A stretch of 64,000 nucleotides of DNA from the NCBI GenBank assembly GCA_024305745.1, contig JAHRBS010000012.1:67001-131000 (forward strand), written 5' to 3'. Below are positions 32,941-44,410 of this stretch, in pieces (the first letter of the stretch is position 1; each line of letters starts with the position of its first letter). The position numbers and the translations under genes were made by a program. The stretch comes from Polyporus tsugae (lineage: Eukaryota > Basidiomycota > Agaricomycetes > Polyporales > Polyporaceae). A model generated the notes under the pieces. That model was not told the origin of the DNA. It ran no database searches and worked only from the letters and a program-made list of their open reading frames with translations.

Positions 32941-35650
32941 ATGTCTGCACGCGATACCACCCTGTCTACTTCTCGCGCCTCTAGTCCCCGTTCCGATGAC
33001 GATTCCGGCGACGTCTTACGAATCCAACGCGAGCGGTATGCCGAGCGCATCCGCGAGCTTCAGCGCGTCCCGGAGCAGATTACCGAGGCGTACCGAGATG
33101 CATGGCAGAGGTTCTACGTCTGGGAGCCGCAATATTGTGAGGGTATGTTGCGGGGCTTGAGTGACGTGACTCTGCCGCAGTCGTCTACCGTCTCTTTCCG
33201 TGATTTCATCTCGGACTCCTTCGATCTTTCGGACATGGGCGACTCGATGGAGGAAGAGGCGGATGACGTCTCGCTCTCGTATCAGCAATGGTTTGCCGAC
33301 GACGAAAGGTCGATATCCGTCTTCGGCGTTGCAGAAGAATTCGTAGTCGGTTCCCGTCGCTACTGCTTTACGAGTTACGCCTATGCGAAGTACGAAGCCT
33401 GCACGCCCGCGCTACAGAATATCAAGCACGACCTGGACGTGAGGATCCTTCAGTTCATCCCCTACGCCGACGAACCTGGCTTCCTTCGGCGTATCAAGAG
33501 CTATGCCCGGATGCATGCCGTCTTCGCCTGGCAGCATTCTTGGTATGACGTCGACTGTAAGCTCCTTGTGCTTCACTCTCCTCTATGGATGATTTTTCTG
33601 AACGTCCACAGTCAAGCTCATCGCCCTCGAAGCCGTTTGGTGTTTGCACGACGCGGAGCTTTCTCTGGAGACGATGGACCGATTCCCGGTCGACTTCTTT
33701 CCCTTGGCCGGCGGTCAATCTGGCTTGATCGCTTCCATGCATCATCGGTATGTTTTCTTACTCACCATGTGTCGATCTCCCATTTGTATTTTAGTAAACG
33801 TACACAATGTGTTAATGTATCCAGCGACCTCATCGATTGGGGCGGCTCGCTTCCGTCTACTCAGCTATCCGATTTGCGAAGGCCTCAATCCCCATTTCTC
33901 GGCAAGTCGGTTGACAACATGACGGCCGTGTTCTGTGCCAGCATGAACTGTGTTGAAAGCTTGTGCATGCTGCACCGTGAGTGCTGCGGTAGGCTTCAAG
34001 CACACCATTGCATCTGACGCAATCTTTACAGGGCCACATTGCCCGCCGTTTGACTTGGACTCTGCAGAAGGCCACAACAATCTCAAAGAGGCTCGAGCCT
34101 GTGGTCCCAACTGCTTTCGCATGGCATATGCTGAGCAATTTCCTGTGTGTTCCCCACACACCCTTCTCTAAGCAGCGCAGTTTCCTGACTTCCTCGGTAG
34201 GAGAATGAATACTTTGCTATCAATCAAGAGATACATGAGGCTCTTCAGTTATTCCCTCATCAATCCAACTGCAAGCTTGCAATATTATGCAAGACTACTT
34301 GCATTAATGTAATATGTGCCTACATCTCCCTGCATGCTGCTAACCTATACTCTTAGGTGTTTGTCCATAGACAATTTGTTCTTCCAGATGACAGCACCCA
34401 AAATTCCTTTCTACCCAGGGATTCAAACACCTGGTCAGGGGATATGCTTTTTCTCACTTACTGACTCTTTAGCTCCACTTACACTGATATATAGGTCAAG
34501 CTTCTGCATTCATCCAGGGCTTTGCACAATTCAGGCAGGATGTCTATGTGCAAGAAATAATATACCATGCCAAAAAAGATGCAGATGTCAATGTAAGTCC
34601 AATTTTATGAACTTGATATTATTTTTAGTTGATCTGGCTTATAATCAATGCCAGGTCCTCCACAAGGATGCCAATGTAATGACTGCAATGTTGGGTGCCC
34701 CTGTGCAAAAAGCTTTAGAGAATGCAATCCTGAAGGTTGCAAACCCAGGTGAGCATGTTATTTTTTTTTGAATCTTTATATTTAGTTCATTGACATGAAT
34801 CTTTCAAAGTTAGTACCAGATTATTACCTATTAGAGTTGTTTAACATCATATTTCAACAGAAAAGAGCAAGTCAAAGAAGGTGGCCAAGCATCAGTGTTC
34901 AAACACCATAGTACAGGCAGGCAAAACAAATGTTAACACTTCTATTTTTTTGCCTAATATACTATGGTTAGCTAACTAAATTTCTAATACCTAGAGACTA
35001 AGGGTAAAACTAGGTTCCTTTGGATTAGGCTCCTTTGCTCCCAAGGATATTCCAGAACATAGCTTGCTTGGAGGTACTTCTTTACTTCTAATACTGGATC
35101 AATTGATTGATGTTCTTTCAGAATATATCTCAGAGGCATACCCAACTTCTCTTCATTCAGAAAAAGATCAAAGACAGTCAGTCTTGACTCCTCAATGATT
35201 CAAGGATGTTTTCTATGACTGATATCTACATGGCAGGATTGATCTAGCAATAGGGAAGATCAATAGACAACGAGGCCTCAACTACCTTTTTAGTATGGAC
35301 CGAGACAAGAATAATGCTTTTGATGCTGCAACAGTTGGAGACCCAACCCGCTACCTAAACAATCCTCTCCCAGGTGCTGAATCCAATGTCTATGCAGCAG
35401 GTAATGACTATTGACAGCCATATTCCAAAACTATATATTAACTCTCTCTTAGAGTGTATTATAGATGGAGATTGCAAGATAATCTTTCAAACTGGTGGGT
35501 AACATTTTCTCCATCTATGATTTAGGATGCCCCTCACTATGTGTAGTGAATGGACAGGTAAAATGTGATGAGGAGCTCTTGCTGGATTATGGAAGTGACT
35601 TTTGGATCAAGGATCTCTCAAGTGAGGATGAGGAAGATCCAAACCTGTGA
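32941..35650 (+). CDS. Enhancer-of-zeste-like CXC + SET domain protein
   Basis: Predicted histone methyltransferase-type protein. Fourteen exons (32941-33556, 33612-33747, 33825-33976, 34032-34144, 34201-34308, 34357-34433, 34495-34592, 34655-34748, 34868-34916, 34995-35073, 35122-35176, 35237-35400, 35453-35494, 35526-35650) close in phase and give about 635 residues. An E(z)-like Cys segment MTAVFCASMNCVESLCMLH precedes a CXC domain (about 405-465, e.g. CLCARNNIPCQKRCRCQC and CPCAKSFRECNPEGC). The SET domain runs from about 482: GSFGLGSFAPKDI, GEYI, RGLNYLFSMDRD, DPTRYLNNP and EELLLDYG. The canonical NHS of SET reads NNP (567-569), so activity is uncertain. Exon 9 edges are the weakest. From about 34150 the DNA is strikingly AT-rich compared with exons 1-4 and with all neighbours. 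Confidence 0.82.
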
Positions 35651-35848
35651 TAATTTGACACCTACTGTACAATGTCTACAATACACATCATCCCTCTGCT
35701 TCCATTTACCATCCCCAGCCAGCTTGTTGAAGGAGAGTATTGGTGATCTTCTCTTGTGGTTGCGTTAATGATATGGTGCTTGCTCCGCTGCTGAAGGTAG
35801 AGCCATCAGAAACTTGTTACTTGCATATACAGACACTGACAACAAAGC

Positions 35849-38228
35849 CTACCCATAGAAGCCCTTGATCAAGTTCTCAACATCTTCAGGAGGCATCTTG
35901 ATGTCTGTAGGTGACATGTCCAAGTCCTCAGTCAGTCCCAGTAAAGCTCCGATGTAAATGATCACGCACACTTCTGGGGGTCTAGGCAGCGCAGACATGA
36001 ATGTGTCAGCAAGTATTCACGCGAAGATGGACAGTTGGTACACTCACTCTTGCTAAACTCCTTCCCGAGGTTCCGCTGTATGAACCTCTGCAGTGATGGC
36101 ACGACCAACTTTACAGCCTCCTCTGCCACCGTCGCCCTCCCATCCGGATCATCCACGAGCACCTTCGCCGTCTGGTGCCGCTCCGTGACTTCGTCCAGCA
36201 GTTCGAAGAACCGGTTGAACTTCTCCTTGACCACGCTCTTGCCTTTGTCCTTCTCGTCGATGAGCGTCTGCAGCAGCGGCGAGAAGTTCGCGTCGAAGTA
36301 GCCCGCCTTGGCGGTGCGGAAGTTCGAGTTGAGCAGGTCCTGCGTCGGCTGGGAGAGGATCGCGGTCACGTCCGAGCGCTCGACGAGCAGCTGTGTGCGG
36401 AAGTAGGAGATGTTGTTGAGGAGGAAGATCGCGCCGAACGCGGGGCGCTTGCTCATCCGCGAGAGCGCGAGCAGCGCCTGGATCACGCTGTTCACGACGT
36501 CGTCTGTAGGAACAGACATGGCAACGAGGTCAGAGTATGCGTGCTGGGAGGGGTTGGGGACGGCGCACAGGTGAAGTGCTCGAGTACCGTCGTCTCGTCG
36601 ACATCAGTCGTCTTCGTCTTCCCGGCCTGCGTACCCTCACCCATTCTCCAGTTGCCGTCGCCGAGCGTGAGCAGTGCCGACGCGGCAGCGCCTTGCACCG
36701 CGAGCAACCGCTCAAGGTACCGGATAGTCTACAACAAATTGTGGGGAATGTCGCCATGCCGGGCTCCAGGTAGCAAGACGTACCGATACTGTGAACTCTG
36801 CGAGACCAGTTCCGACTTCCCCGCCCTTTCCCAGGCCCGCCACCCGAATATCAGCCAAGAGTTCGGGGAAGCTCCGCAGACATGACGCTCGAATCGAGTG
36901 TAGGCCCTCTTTCAGTTCGTTCTCCTTTCGGTCCGCTCGCCGCGACATGACGTCGGTCCACCGTGCTTGCAGCAACGTGAGCGATGAGTAGGTGGACAGC
37001 GCGAGGAAGGTGTTCTTGTTCAAGTTGCGCTTGATCAACGACCCGAGCGATCCGAGCGTAAACGTGAACAGTCCAGTCAGAGGGGAGATGAGGGCCGAAT
37101 ATGTCGAGCTGAGGGCGTTTGCGGCACTCAACGGGGCCAGCTCGAGGAGGAGGTCGTACTCCTCCTACGATGTCGTGGTATGCTGATCAGATGATGTATA
37201 CGCGAATCCGAGTAGGGCGAACGCACCTCCGCAACGCCAAGCATGTCCTCGGCCCACTTTCCTACCTCCTGGCCAGCAGCAACCCCGTCGAGTGTCTCCG
37301 CTCTATCGGTCACCCGCTTCCCAAACGTCTCGAGACATTTGCGCACCCACGCGCCGCGCATATCCCCGTAGCCCTTCTGCGCATCCTTCAACGCGGACTG
37401 GATCCCTGGCGCGGCTGGATGTGATGGATGTGTTGCGGGTAGGGGAAGTGTACGAAGGAATGCGACGAGTGGTCGCAGCGTGACGAGGAGCTGTGCGGGG
37501 AAAGGAACAGAAGTAAACTCGGCGCCGCCGGGAGGTACGCCCGACGAGCCTTCCGCGACGAGTTTCGTATAGAGCTGGATAAGTTTCTTTGCACCACTCT
37601 CTACAAGACGTGCCTGTTCCCTGCGAGTTAGAGGTGACGTGGCGACATTAGCCGAGGTTCTCGTACCTTGTCCCGAGAATCTGCGCTGTTGAATGCGACG
37701 CTTGCATTCATACGCTCCAATATCTCGGTGTAATCAGAAAGCTGATTTGGTTGTGGGCTTCGTTATGGAATTGAGAATCGCAAACAGGGAGCGATGACCA
37801 GGGAGGTGCTCACCCTCGCAAGATCAAGGCCTCCTCTGCTGCAACTCCTTCATGGTAACTCGCAATCTCATCAATCTTCTGTAGGGCACTCTCGACGTCT
37901 GAAGCACTTCCATGAAACAAAGAACATGGAACGATAAGCTGTCATACGCACTATTCGACCTTCTCGTGAGCAATTGTGTTGAGGTGTACAGTGGGAGGAT
38001 AGACTTCTCGAGTTTGACTAGTCGAGCATCGAAGCTGGACAGGATCGCTTCCAGAAGATAGAACCAGACATACACATTCGGAGCATGCTACTACTCACAG
38101 GTCATGCGTTGGGATATCTGCCTAGTCTTGTTGAGGTTCTGCTCGAGCTGTAGAAGACGTCATGCGGGGATCCCTGCGAACTGGGCTTCAACACGCACCA
38201 GCTCGATTTCCGCAGTCTCATCATCCAT
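35849..38228 (-). CDS. EXO70: Exocyst complex subunit Exo70
   Basis: Subunit of the octameric exocyst that tethers secretory vesicles; Exo70 binds PI(4,5)P2 and Rho GTPases at the growth site. Eleven exons (38228-38199, 38147-38099, 38047-37952, 37898-37814, 37757-37667, 37613-37227, 37164-36784, 36728-36569, 36503-36048, 35981-35970, 35904-35849) give 600 residues with all phases closing. Markers: MDDETAEIEL, ILSSFDARLVKLEKSILPLY, ARLVESGAKKLIQLYTKLVA, GYGDMRGAWVRKCL, the C-terminal block RPAFGAIFLLNNISYFRTQL, NFRTAKAGYFDANFSPLLQ, VKLVVPSLQRFIQRN and the end PPEDVENLIKGFYG. Exon 10 is only 12 nt (35970-35981), encoding the NPQK of the conserved FSKNPQKYIK; ignoring it creates a premature stop. 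It is convergent with the E(z)-like gene. Confidence 0.95.
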
Positions 38229-38888
38229 GGTATATCACACACAAGGCAGGGGGTATACGAAGCGTAGTACTCAATAAGTCCAAGGAGTAGAAATCCAAAG
38301 TGAGCAAGGGAAGGGCGGGTCGCTTGAGACGAGGGTAACGATGAGGCTGCTGCGACGGCAGGTCTGGCTTGAGGCTCGCTGCAATGGAAAGCCTGGTGGA
38401 AAACGATCACAGCTAGGCGGGAGCGACCTGGAAGCAGCACACGGCGTGAGAGATGCTGGGGAGTGGTATGGATGGAGGAGGGGCCGAAGCCAGGCGTCAC
38501 TGGAGGCACACCCTGGGCACCCGATGAGCAGCTGTATGCGCGCCAATGTCAGAACCATGTCGCACTACTGGCAGTCACCAAATTGACTCTTTCCAACTCA
38601 CTCGACAAACACCGAGTTCCGACGTCGGTTAGTCGAGTCATAACCCCTATCGTGTGCAAGGTATATAGCTGCAGCACCGGGTTCGAGAGCACGGAGCTCA
38701 GCTTTGTACGACATCCCATCATACTCCGGGCCTGCACCCTCCACCGACGTCTCGCCGTTGCCATTTCCAATACCCCTGCTCTGCTTAGTGCTAATCTACG
38801 CTCGGTATACTCCATCTCTCCAGGAATTCGGGTATTCTCGGTGGCTCAGACGGTCCTCGACGGCAAACGTAACAGAAAGCAGATTATC
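38229..38888. other. Intergenic divergent promoter of EXO70 and TRL1
   Basis: 660 nt. The TRL1 frame is open upstream to 38463, but that extension has no family similarity; this is taken as 5' leader. A GTATATAG sequence near 38660-38667 could be a TATA element for TRL1. Confidence 0.5.
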
Positions 38889-41800
38889 ATGGCCTCTCCC
38901 TCGAACTCCTCTCCCGCTCCCTTGCCCGCCGGCGTACAGCAGCCCGAGCCTGTCGAAGAGCTCAAGAAGCTCTTCCAAAACCTCAAAGTCGATCAAGAGG
39001 ACCATGAGCTGATCGACTCCCTCAAGGCGCTGTCCAAGGCGTCCCCGAAGCTCGTCAAATCGTCCGAGTATCAGGCTCCTGGGGATCCCAGCATCTTCGT
39101 ACGGAGCTGGAAGATGAACGAGTTCAAGTACCACGACATTCCGTCCCCATTCCCAACGCTCGCGCGTGGTCTTTTCACCCAAGAGATCAAAAACTCATCT
39201 GGGAAGACGAGGCATCGTATTGTGGCGCGAGGATATGACAAGTTCTTTAACATTGGCGAGGTGCCCTGGACAACGGTGAGTGTCCACTTCCTATCGTTTT
39301 GAATGAGTTTTCGTGTGGAGAAGGTAAATGTTGTTGTATCCTACCGTTGGCAGCTGAGGTGGGAATATGATTATCATCCCAGTCGCCAAGGTTCAAGGAG
39401 ACTGCAGTTGTAGCCACGAATGATCCCCATCTTCTCCTCGAAAGCCGATGAATGAGGCTCGTCCTCAGTTCGTAAAGAGTCCACCTTTTTCTTTCCTCTG
39501 AACATGGCGATGGATGTGCTTCGGGAATGACCACTTTCATGAGCCAGGATCGTCCATTTTTCACAGCCTTTTCTGCCGAAGACACGTTGACGTCTTCGTT
39601 GTCCTTCATTCCGTACCACCTGGAGATTCGTATGCCACAGACCTCTAATCTTGCGTGGTGCGCGTTCCCGCTGAGCACTGTTCGTGTTCTCGCTGCACTA
39701 CGCACGAGTGTAACCTACCGCCTTAGTCCGCTGGGACTATTCACGTATGGGAAATATGGCAATTCTGGCTGCGCCGTATGAATGAATACTCTACGTGAGC
39801 TACGCTGATTTCCTTCATTAGTGGGCTTCACTCGAATCCCATACGGCCCCTCCATATACCCTCACGCTCAAGTCAAACGGTTGCATCATCTTCATCGCCG
39901 CCCTCACCCCAACAAAACTCCTCGTCACTTCAAAACACTCCGTCGGGCCCACACCAGGCGCGTCCGGCGCGGAGTCTCATGCGCAGGTCGGCGAGCGGTG
40001 GCTCCGAAAGCACCTAGAAGCCGCCGGCAAGACTGAGGAGCAGCTCGCGCAAACGCTCTGGGAGAAGGGCTGGACCGCCGTCGCCGAGGTACGTCTCCCA
40101 GCATCATCCTCGACCCTCTGTGCGAGGCTGACGAGATATATTCACGCAGCTTTGCGACGACTCGTTCGAAGAACACGTCCTCCCCTACAGCGCCGACAAG
40201 ACCGGCCTGCACCTGCACGGCCTCAACACGTGCACGAAAGCGTTCCAGACGCAACCGCAGTCCGTCGTCGATGCCTTCGCGCACGAATGGGGCTTCATCC
40301 CGACCGCGTCCACAGTCTTGCACACGATTCCAGAGGTCAAAGCCTTCACCGAGCAGGTCGCGCAGTCCGGGCAGTGGAACGGGGAGGCGATCGAGGGCTT
40401 CGTCGTGCGCACGCACGTGACCGCGCCGCCGACCAAGGGCGACAAGCCCGCGTCGGTCTCGCCGTACCCCGTCGGGTCGTCGTTCTTCTTCAAGGTCAAG
40501 TTCGACGAGCCGTACCTGATGTACCGCGACTGGCGCGAGGTGACGAAGACGCTGCTGAGCAAGGGCCCGAGCGCGAGCAACGTGCAGAAAGGCAGGCTGC
40601 GCCGCCCGGAGACGAAGCTGTACGTCGAGTGGGTGTGTACAGAGATCAAGCGCGACCGGAGCCAGTTCGAGAGCTTCACGAAGGGAAAGGGCATTATCGC
40701 GACGCGCGAGCGGTTCCTGAAGTGGATGGAGAGCGGGGCGGGCAAGGACGCGCTGGGCAAGGCGGAGGAGGTGCCGGCGAAGACGGCCTCGAGGAAAGGT
40801 GTGGACTTCACGAAGGGCAAGGTCATTATTGTGCCTGTGGCGATCCCTGGTGTCGGTGAGTCCCAATCCTCATGCGCAGTTGACGTTTTCCGTCACCGTG
40901 CTACATGGTGTGCCTGAGAAACTCACGCGGAGGCATTATATGTGTCGCGCAGGCAAGACGTCCGTCGCGGTCGGGCTGCAGCACCTGTTCGGGTTCGGGC
41001 ACGTCCAGAGCGACGACATCACCGCGAAGAAGGCCGCACCGATCTTCATCAAGAACGTCATCCAGGCGCTCAAGAAGCACGACGTCGTCATCGCGGACAG
41101 GCAAGTACATCCTCTCCTCCTCTTCATCTCCACTAAGTATCGAGAGAAAACCCTGACTCTGATTCTGGCCGCGCGCAGGAACAACCACCTGAAGCAACAC
41201 CGCGTCCAGCTGTGCGACGCCGCGAACAATTTCAGCCCGCCTGCGCACCTCCTCGCCCTGCACTGGCCGCTCGACCTTCCGCGCGCGACGGTGCATAGGA
41301 TCTGCGCCGACCGCATCCTCGTACGCGGCGACCGACACCAGACGCTGCACGCCGGCGCGCACGAGAGGGTGCTCTGGCAGTTCCTGGACAACGCTGACGA
41401 GCTCCAGGACGCGGAGGTGGACGCCGTCGTGGGCATGGACGTGGAGGAGCCGCTCGAGGACGCGCTCGCGCGCGCGGTCGGCGCGGTCGTGAAGTACCTC
41501 GGGAAGGAGCAGCCCGACCACGAGCGTATGGGCCAGGCGCTCGCCGCCGCGCGCGCGTACGAGCCCCGCCCGAAGGGCAAGAAGGGCGGCAAGGACAAGG
41601 ACAAGGACAAGGCGGAGGACGGCGCGAGGCCGCCAACGCAGGACAAGAAGACCCCCGCGACGCCCCGGTACTACGGCATCCTCGCCGAGGTCGACCTCCG
41701 GAGCGTCGTCGCGCCCGCGCTCGAGGGCGTGCCCTCCGGGGCGCGCGAGTTCTGGGAGAAGCTCGTGCAGGAGAAACGCGTGCAGGCGCGGCCGCACATC

Positions 41801-42202
41801 ACGCTCGTGCACTCGAAGCAGCTGGCGGTGCCGGCGGAGGGCGCGCTGTGGGCGCGGTGCCGCGCGGTGGACGCGGTCGAGCGCGCGCCGCTGTTGCGCT
41901 TCCGGCTCGGGCACGTCGTGTGGAGCGAGCGGGTCATGGCGGCCACGGTCGTCGATCTCGCTGTGGACGAGGGGGACGAGGGGGGAGAGGAGGTGGCGGC
42001 GTTCGTGGGGCAGTTGTCGGACGAGGTGAGGGAGCGACTGCACGTCACGGTCGGGACGCGGGACAAGAACGTGCCGCCGGTGGAGGCGAAGGACTTGGTG
42101 GTCGAGTGGAAGCGCAAGGGGGACAGGAAGGCCCCGGGGGTGTGGGCGGTCCCGCTGACGGACGTGTGGGTCAAGGGGCGTGTCAAGGGTTTGTTTCAGT
42201 AA
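38889..42202 (+). CDS. TRL1: Fungal tRNA ligase Trl1 (ligase-kinase-cyclic phosphodiesterase)
   Basis: Trifunctional enzyme that seals tRNA halves after intron excision and, in yeast, ligates HAC1 mRNA in the unfolded protein response. Five exons (38889-39275, 39822-40088, 40150-40855, 40953-41100, 41179-42202) give 843 residues. The ligase domain has ARGYDKFFNIGE and the nucleotidyl-lysine motif TLKSNGCIIF (Lys about 146). The kinase domain has the P-loop VAIPGVGKTS (about 449-458), GHVQSDDIT and ADRNNHLKQHR. The C-terminal phosphodiesterase has the 2H motifs HITLVH (about 709) and HVTVGT (about 791). A KDKDKDKAEDG linker separates kinase and phosphodiesterase. Intron 4 (41101-41178) has the classic GC donor AG/GCAAGT; the nearby GT would break the frame. 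Intron 1 is 546 nt, far above the local norm. Confidence 0.96.
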
Positions 42203-42386
42203 GTAACGGCGAGGGAGTCGACGAGGCCGGGTGCGTCGTTTGGGCTCTGTACTTGGTAGTTGATTGTCGGCAGCCGGGAGGGGGGGGATCTGGGATGGAC
42301 AGCGTGCATAGGACGGTGGAGAACACATGGCTAACTACAGCTGAGTATGATTGTCGGTACCCATGGTAGACTACTAGTACTGGAAG
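42203..42386. other. TRL1 3' flank
   Basis: Short non-coding interval between the TRL1 stop and the inverted-repeat element. No signal recognised beyond the expected 3' UTR. Confidence 0.4.
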
Positions 42387-42820
42387 CACTGGATGACTTT
42401 CCATAAGGATCTGCGGCCGTTTGGACGTCCGTAAATCCCAAATCAGCTCTATCCGCCGAGATGCCGTGTCCGATCCAGACTCCGCTCTTGAGACCGACGT
42501 CCGTAGATGCTGTAGGCGCCCAAAATCTGGAAGGGGGGGTCGACCCCCCTTTCTAGACCTAAACACGTCCGCAGATGCCTCGCTTAGAGTTGCAAACGAC
42601 CTGAAAGGAAGGAGCTGTCATTACAAATGATGGTGGCATTGACGACCTACCAAATTAGGTGCTGATATAATGCCAGAAAGTGCACGTGCATCGTCATAGG
42701 CGCCCCCCGGAAATCCCGGCTTGGTCGTTGAGCGCCCAAGATATCTGACTCAGTTGAAGCTCCGCTGATTGGTTTACGGACACTTCAGAGCCGTAAATCC
42801 TTATGGAAAGTCATCCACTG
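42387..42820. mobile_element. MITE-like element with long terminal inverted repeats
   Basis: The left end begins CACTGGATGACTTTCC at 42387, and the right end (complement read inward from 42820) begins CAGTGGATGACTTTCC. The pairing continues through ATAAGGAT and, with mismatches, to GTCCGTAAA, so the imperfect terminal inverted repeats span roughly 50 nt. The element is 434 bp and has no coding capacity, as expected for a non-autonomous DNA transposon. The CAGTGG-type end recalls hAT elements, but no 8-bp target duplication was found in the flanks. A G7-TCGA-C6 palindromic core sits near its middle (about 42534-42551). Confidence 0.75.
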
Positions 42821-44410
42821 TATCGATAGAAGAATGTACAGGCATCGTTCATCGTCGCTGTGTTACTTTGCGAACTTCCGATTGGGTGGATAGGGCGACG
42901 AATGGTAGCGCTCTCTACACTCTCTCTGCACCGTTGCTGGTATGGGACGATCGATTAACGCTGGCCTTCTTGGACAGATGTAACCACTTGTAGTACTCGG
43001 GGGAGATGGTCTGCGATGGTACCGTGCAGCCGTTTGGTTGGCGTCGCACGCGGGGTCAAAGTAAATGTCTCTAGCACAATACTTTAATACGTAACCTCGG
43101 GGCCCATACATAGGTTCGAACAAGGCCCGCCAATTGCCAACGTCGACTTGTGGCGTGTGACCTCCACCGTGAGTCGGATTGGCAAGAGAACCATAAGTAC
43201 AGTGGGTGTCAGCGGATCGACATGGAGCGGAGAACGGTACCTTGGTGGCAATGAAAAGGATTTAGCTCGGGCATGAGGAGTACTAGTGCATGAGGGTCCA
43301 AGTTCCGACAGCATGGGCAGGTCAATTGTTGGTCAATTGAAATGCGCGGCGAAGATCTGCGAAGACTTTGACTTTGACGATGATACCGCAATCTACAATG
43401 AGGTCGTCTTAGTTGGTGATGATCATAAGTAAACGACGGTTCGCAGGTTGGGTGTCTCCCGAGACGCACTGTACACCGCAGTTTATCTGAAACGGATTCA
43501 GAGGAAAGAATGTCATCTTCGGGATCCACGTGAGCGGGATCAATGAGTTTAGTGAAGGAAGCACATGAGGGGAGATCTGATATATGTCGGAACAAATCAC
43601 TAGTCATTGAACATACAGTACGCTTGAGGAGGAGCGAGAGAAGGGTGCCTTGATTCATAGATCGAGAATGTGGGCGGCGGGATCTCCGAGTCTATGCCTT
43701 TGCGAGTAAGTAGAGTGTAAGTACAGTAGTACTTCTCAGACTGAGAGTCAGATCGCTCGCCGGATCCTCCGTGCGGCCATGCCTGGCCATGCCGGGTTGT
43801 CGGCCCCGTCGCCGTGTTGTTCTGGCCAACGCGACGTCGTCCGCGCGCGATCCAGCTTGGATCCAGCTCGAGTCCATCGTGCGTCGGGCAGTGCGTCTCT
43901 GTACGGATCTGAGTTGCCGCGGGAGAAAGCCATCACGGTGCACTCCACTGGCCACACAGCGCCGCAAACTGCGCTTCTCGCGTCGTTTGGGGCAACACCG
44001 CGAACAGCGGGGTAGCCAGGACACCCATCTCAAACGGCAACACCCATGCAGCCCAAGGGTCACTGGCGACAACGTGTTGCGGGTGGAGGCTGAGATGGAG
44101 GATGATGGGGGGGGGACAGCGTGGGTGATGGCTCACATGAGCGAAATTAGGGTTGAACAGAAGCCTGGACGACTCGACGTTTGGGAGAAGCACGCCGGGT
44201 GGGAGACGAGGCGTATGGGGCAAGCCCACTACTGTCACGCCCGCATCACTTGCACCATGTGCACCCTTCCCCCTCTGCTCCCAATCCGTCTTATCGTCCG
44301 CCCCCTCCGAAATATAAGTCCCTGCCCATGGAGAACCTCCCTTCCCTCCGAGTGTACGCCCCGCTACCAGCCCACCCCTCCACGCACCAGACATCTCTTT
44401 CTGGGTCGCC
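42821..44410. other. Intergenic, no supportable gene
   Basis: About 1.6 kb. The minus frame 43209-43658 and the overlapping frames at 43692-44538 have no recognisable family features. A run of nine G occurs near 44106-44116. The TATAAG sequence near 44314 could serve the downstream transporter gene (about 95 nt before its ATG). Confidence 0.45.

Noticed and set aside
33128..33180. Possible short intron in exon 1 of the E(z)-like gene (GTGAGG or GTATGT to GCAG)
   Set aside because: 38 or 44 nt would be very short and either excision shifts the frame into a stop; the uninterrupted reading is better.
34911..34994. Possible GC donor (CAG/GCAGGC) in the E(z)-like gene
   Set aside because: A GT donor six bases upstream (ATA/GTACAG) is equally in phase; the Gln-Arg seen in Ezh2 slightly favours the GC site, but not enough to claim it.
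39247..39705. Minus-strand open frame of 152 codons within TRL1 intron 1
   Set aside because: No recognisable family or splice signals; kept only as a note on the long intron.
40901..42328. Minus-strand open frame of 475 codons antisense to TRL1
   Set aside because: Shadow frame created by strong GC bias and codon preference of TRL1; no domain, low-complexity Arg/Leu composition.
42379..42828. 8-bp target-site duplication of the inverted-repeat element
   Set aside because: The flanking octamers do not match, so assignment to hAT is left open.
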